DNA from: Aphrocallistes beatrix
Taxonomy: Eukaryota; Porifera; Hexactinellida; Sceptrulophora; Aphrocallistidae
Assembly (NCBI GenBank): GCA_963281255.1
Contig: OY725496.1
Location: forward strand, 3,883,723-3,947,722
Reading direction: 5' to 3'
Length of the DNA stretch: 64,000 nt
Each line of letters opens with the position of its first letter. Within the stretch, counting starts at the first letter, position 1. The notes below the pieces were generated by a model. It was not told the origin of the DNA. It saw only the letters and a list, made by a program, of their open reading frames with translations, and searched no databases. Shown here one piece after another: positions 42,301-48,300 of the stretch. A program made the position numbers and the translations under genes.

Positions 42301-45300
42301 CCCCCTACGAGCGGAGACAGGAAACCGTCTTCTTCACGCGCCTCCTCATCTCCTGTCTGCACAGCTGGGGCATCGACACCAACCTGGATGCCTCGTGCCA
42401 GGAGCACCTCAGAATCAGACGGCCGCTCTCATTCGGGATGTCTCCTCAGTTCGGACTCCTCTCCAAGTACTCCTGCGTGTCGGTCTACCTCCCTGGCTGG
42501 GGACTGGAGCGGGCCTCCCTCACAGCCGAAGTCTCCTCTCCGCACCAATCGTTCCCCTTGAAGTACAAGTGGTGCCTCAGCCCCGGCATCACGACGCAGC
42601 ACCTGCTGGCCCTCACCTCCCTCAGCTACTGCTGCATGAACCTGTACAGCAAAAAGCAGCCCCCCAGCAAGCCCGTGACAGACGACTCCTCCCAGAGGAA
42701 GCTGACCACCTGCAGCCAGCTCAACACCCTCACCTGCGTCTTCCTGCCAGAGATGCTCGGGCGGGACTTCACACCTCCGCACCTCTCCGTGCTGGCCCTC
42801 AAATGGCCGCACAGCAACGGACAGATCCGCGAGGCCGCGCAGGCGCTGCTGCTCGCGCAGCTGCGGAGTTTCTCTCGGTCTGATCTTCAGGAGACAGTTG
42901 CGCACTGGTACCAGCACATTCCTCCTGCCCCCTCCCACCTCCGGGGAGGTGTCAAGGGGATCACATATGGAAATAAGGACCCCATCGGGGTGAAGAGACA
43001 GGGAGATGGGAGGAGCGTTAAGATGGACTCAGTCCCCATCAACGACTACCTCAGCAACCCAGAAGCGCTGATCAAGGCCAAGGAGTACTTCACCTCTCTC
43101 ATAATCCTCTCCGTGATCGCGGCGGAGTTCACGGAGAACCCGCATGAGTTCAGACAGTCCGGGAGCGAGGCGCCGCGTCCAGACCTCCTCTCCTCCCAGG
43201 AGATGGAACACCTGGCCCTCTGCCTCCAGGGGATCCTCTGCTGCCAGCAGTCCTCTTCCTGCTCCCTGCAAGGCGCCCTGCGACGGACGGCGGCCGAGCT
43301 AATCGCAAAGGGATTCAACTTCTTCTGCAAATACCTGGATATTCCCTCCTTGCTGATGGCGCTGTTCGAGATAACAGTGACGCAGCCCGTGAACACCGGC
43401 CTGATCGAGGAACCGCTGAATGCAGACTACCAGCTGGCGCGTAACATCACGATGCGCGCACTCACGAACATATTCCAGACCCGCACGGACGAGATGATAG
43501 ACGTGCTAGCGAGGGAGGTGACCACCTACATCCAGTTCATCGGGTCCACCCACTCACTCATACCGGTGCCTGGACACGAGCACCAGGAGCCGGAGATCGC
43601 GTCCGGTATTTCTAAGTCGGGGCTACATCTGCTGCCGCGCGCGCGAAAGATCCTCCTCAAGATCCTGGAGGAGCTGCTGAAGAAGAGGCTGCCCCACATC
43701 TTCCTCAAGATCGTGGAGTTCATGGCTCTGATCATTTTCTGCATCGGATCCGAGGAACTGCGGAATCGCAGGATCGAGGAGGCCTTCCCTCCCATCGACA
43801 AGCTAGGCTGCTACGCGCACTGTGTCAAGATGGGGAACCTAGCGGTAGGGAGGAAATCCGGGTCCATAGGACTGTTCGACCTGAAGCACAATAAACTCCA
43901 GGAGTTCCCTGGACACATGTCACCTGTCACCTGCCTCACTTTCTCAGTCGACGGCAAGTACCTGAGTAGTTACAGTCAAGGCAGCTCTGAAATCAGACTC
44001 TGGCACGTATCCACCCCTCTTCCCATCCTCGGACAGATGGTCAACCCCACTGTTAAGCTGGTCAAGACAATCCTAGCCACCACACCCCAAGACAACCAAC
44101 CCATCCCCCCTAACTCAGGACACAACAACTTCAGATTATTCTGGCTCCCGAAATCGAAGGGAGCTGTCCTCCTCATGGGTGATAATCCAAAGACAGAATT
44201 AGAGTTTTCTTTCTAAAGTTTCGCTCTCGCTATAGTTCAATCACAGACATCGATACATTCATATTCTAGTATATATATATTTTGTAATCCAGCACACACA
44301 CATGTCTTGAATGTTTATTTAGCTGTGTATACTTCTACTTGATAAATATCTGAGTTTATAATACGAGTCACCAATATAATAAGTTGTATCATTACAATCA
44401 ACTCATAGCACTCCTTTCTCGAACTTTGATAGATTAGTGCTTGTACTAGTTACCATAAAGTTGGCCTAAATACATTACGTAATACCACTTTAATTTCTGT
44501 TCCATTTAATCTATCCGCAGACCTGATGAAAGATATCTACTCACGTTTGAGTCCGGATCCAGGATCCATCTCACAGAATTCGATTGGCCTAAGCACAACA
44601 CTCCGTCTGGGTTTTGCATGAAGGTGTGTATTATTTTAGTATTTCCAGATCATAATTGAAATTGCATACATTTCAGTGGAGAGTAACTACTCGATTGATA
44701 TTCCCAATCTTCTAGTTGAGGAAGCACATACGGAATGCTAGGCTGGAGTCTCTAAACCAAATGGGGAGTGACCGTGTCATAGACTTATACTTCACTACTG
44801 GCACAGACAACTACCATCTGATCGTAGAGCTGTACGATAGGGTAAGCTTAAAACAATTCTCTCAAATTGTCCTAGTAATAAAAAAGTTGGGGAACACATC
44901 CTCCGATGAAATATTTCGTTTTATATTATTAAGCTCCCACCTATGACAGGGCAATGTGATCCTAACGGACGGGAAGTACTGCATCCTCAGTCTCTTGCGT
45001 ACCAGGAAGGATGGGGACGAGACGAGATTCGCGGTGAGAGAGCTGTACCCAGTAGACAAGGTTCAACCGCCAGAAGCGCCCATCACGTTAGATAGGTAAC
45101 AGCATACCTCTATATCATGGTGCAGTGTGTAGTTTCTCTCGAAAATGGCCACAAATCAAAATGGACGTTTTGGTATGTAATCTCTCTCTTAACTCTTGTT
45201 CCTCAGAATCAAGACGTTCTTGGGTGGTCTAAAGAACGGCGATGACATCAAGAAATCATTGAACCATAATCTCAGTAAGTAACTGGAGTTTAACATTGAG

Positions 45301-48300
45301 TTTCATTCGCGTGTTGAGTAATTAACTGCCAACATTAGTACACATGGTCATATGCTTAGCTGCTGATTGGTATAGATTTCGGTGGCTATCTGATTGAGCA
45401 CTGTTTGCTGAAGAAAGGATTCAAAATGAATTGTAAATTTGGGAAAGGATTCAACCCTGAAACTGGTATGCTGACAATATGCTATTAGTGTGAAATTAGA
45501 TTGAGTGGTTTCATGCCAACCTCTGACTCTATGTTTGTAGATACTGAAATCCTATTTGAAGCTCTGCAAGAAGGAGACTCACTGATAAGAGATGCTGATA
45601 CAGCTAAAGTAGGTCCTTTCTAACTATTTGTGATATATAACTGTGTATGTACTGCATTTTCTTAATTCAGGGGTATGTGTTTAAAAAGAAGAAGACCTAT
45701 GATCCTGCTGCTGAGAAACTGCTTGGAGAGAAACAGAAAGATCTAGAAATGTAAGTATGTATTATTTTTCATCATTTCTTGGATTTTTATTCAAGTCTGA
45801 TGCAATCTAGATTGGACACTTTCCAACCCTTCCTCTTCATCCAATACGAAGATGCTCTGTTTGACACCTTTGACACCTTCAACCGGGCTGTTGACACCTT
45901 CTTCTCCAGGCTAGAGGAAAGTAAGATTAGCACCAAGACGTTTGGACAGGAGAAGGCTGCCTTCAAGAAGTTGACTAACATTCAAAAGGATCACGAGAAG
46001 AGGATTGGAGAGCTGGAGAGGTTGCAGGTGGAGATCCTAGCATTGATTCTTTGAATCCAGTTAGGTTAATGCATAGGATGGAGGATTGAGTTAGTTTATT
46101 GATAGGAAATGAATATTGAAAAGGCATCGCTAATCGAGGAGAATTTGGATATAGTCGAGAAAGCGATTGCACTTGTAAACGAGGCTCTTACAAAATCGCT
46201 GAATTGGAAAGCTATTGAGGAGATGGTGAGAGAAGCTCCCGATGACCCTGTGACCAGCAAGATCAGAAGACTGGACCTGTACAAGAATCATGTGTTCTTA
46301 TTCCTACAGTAAGCCAATAGCATTTAAAATCTTAAGTAATACGATTGTGTACATTACGTGTGTCCCTTCTAGACATCCAGAGGAGGGAGATAATGATTTG
46401 TCAGCTGACAGCACTTCAAGTGAAGAAGAGTTGGGAGCTACTCCCAATCCTAAGCCTGTGAAATCTCAGCCTCCTAAGCAGACAGGATTAGAAGTGGACA
46501 TTGACATTACCATGTCAGCTTATTCTAACATCAGGAGGTACTGTGTCATCAATACAGATATTATATTTATTCCATAAATCATTTCAAGTTAAATCCAGGT
46601 ACTACACCCACAAGAAGGCTGCCTCTACGAAGCAACAGAAAACTACCGCCGCCTCTAGCAAAGCTATCAAATCCGCTGAGAAGAAAACGAAGACAGCTCT
46701 CAAGGAGGTGCAGACTATTGCACAGATAAAGAAAGTGAGGAAAACCTACTGGTTTGAGAAGTTCTTCTGGTTCATTTCATCGGATAATTACTTAATAATT
46801 GGAGGCAGAGATCGCCAACAGAATGACATCATTGTGAAGAAACACCTGATGGCTGGAGATGTGTATGTACACGCAGATGTGCACGGCTCTTCCAGTGTTG
46901 TGGTGAAGAACCCCTCAGGTTTGCACTCTATCTAATCACCCCCGGTCCGAATGGATTCTTGACATTGGTTGCTGTATTAGGCTCTCCCATCCCGCCTCGT
47001 ACACTGCATGAGGCGGGGACATTCGTGATCTGCCACAGTGCGGCGTGGGATGAGAAACTGATTACCAGCGCTTACTGGGTTAATCCGGATCAGGTTTCGA
47101 AGACGACTCCATCAGGGCAGTACATCCAGACCGGTAGCTTTATGATCAGAGGCGAGTAAAGAATATTTTCTTATTTGATGGTACAATGATATACTACTTG
47201 TAATATTACATAGTTACGGTATGAATCTGTCTCTACAGGCAAGAAGAATTATCTCCCTCACTCCTACCTTGTATTCGGGATCGGGATACTCTTCAAGGTA
47301 TTGCAGCGATAATTAGAATTACACGAGCATTTTGGACCCTATCTGCTATTATGAATTGATTATTTGCAATGTAGGTCGATGATTCTTGTGTTGATAATCA
47401 TCTCCACGAGAGACAGCCTAAACTGGGAGAGATTGCAGACATTGTTCCAGAGACGCCAACTGTTAGTTAATTCATGTGATCGCTATTATTGAACTTTCAT
47501 TGAGATCTAAATATTTAAATTTATTATTCCATTCGATAGGATGAGAAGGATTTCCCGTTAGATTTGTTTGAAGATCGCTTGTTCAGCTCAGATGAAGATG
47601 AAAAGATTGATAATGCTGAACCTGCTGAGCCAGTAAAGGATGAAGTGATCGATGAATATGACTTTCCTGATACGATGATTTCAATTCCGACAGCAATTAA
47701 CAGCACTAAAGTTAAAACCAGAAGCGTCCACTTTGAGGTAACCATAGCCTACTATGGGAAAACCTTAATACATTTGCTTTACTATTAGGTTTCTGTATCT
47801 TATACAGAGTGAAGCTTTTACTGTGTAATAATTTGTTTAGAATACGAAATCTATTCCAATAAAACCGACGAGAAAAGAAGGTCCCGATAAGTCAATTGAT
47901 ACTCCCGCGAATGAGAACGATCAAAGCCAAGAAATATTAACCAAAGGACAACCTCAGATGACTAGAGCACAACGGGTAATTAAGTGATTAACTTTTATGC
48001 GAATGTATTCATACATTATTAAAATCAAAAGTTGTTTGTGTGTTTGTTTATTTGTTTTTTTGCAAACATCTGGAACAATATTTTTCCTTGGGCTGAATGA
48101 GTTGCGGTTACCTCGTATCCGCTTTTAAGTGGATACGTCCAACTCTCTTAACGAATAATTATGCTAGTTCTATAAAATAAATTATTTCCCACAAATATAT
48201 TAAATAACGAATCTGTAAAATTCAAATTTGTATCAAATTCATGTTTTTCGATCGGTTGTCCACCAACATTTTAGAGGTTAATATGTTGTTTTCCTATCCC

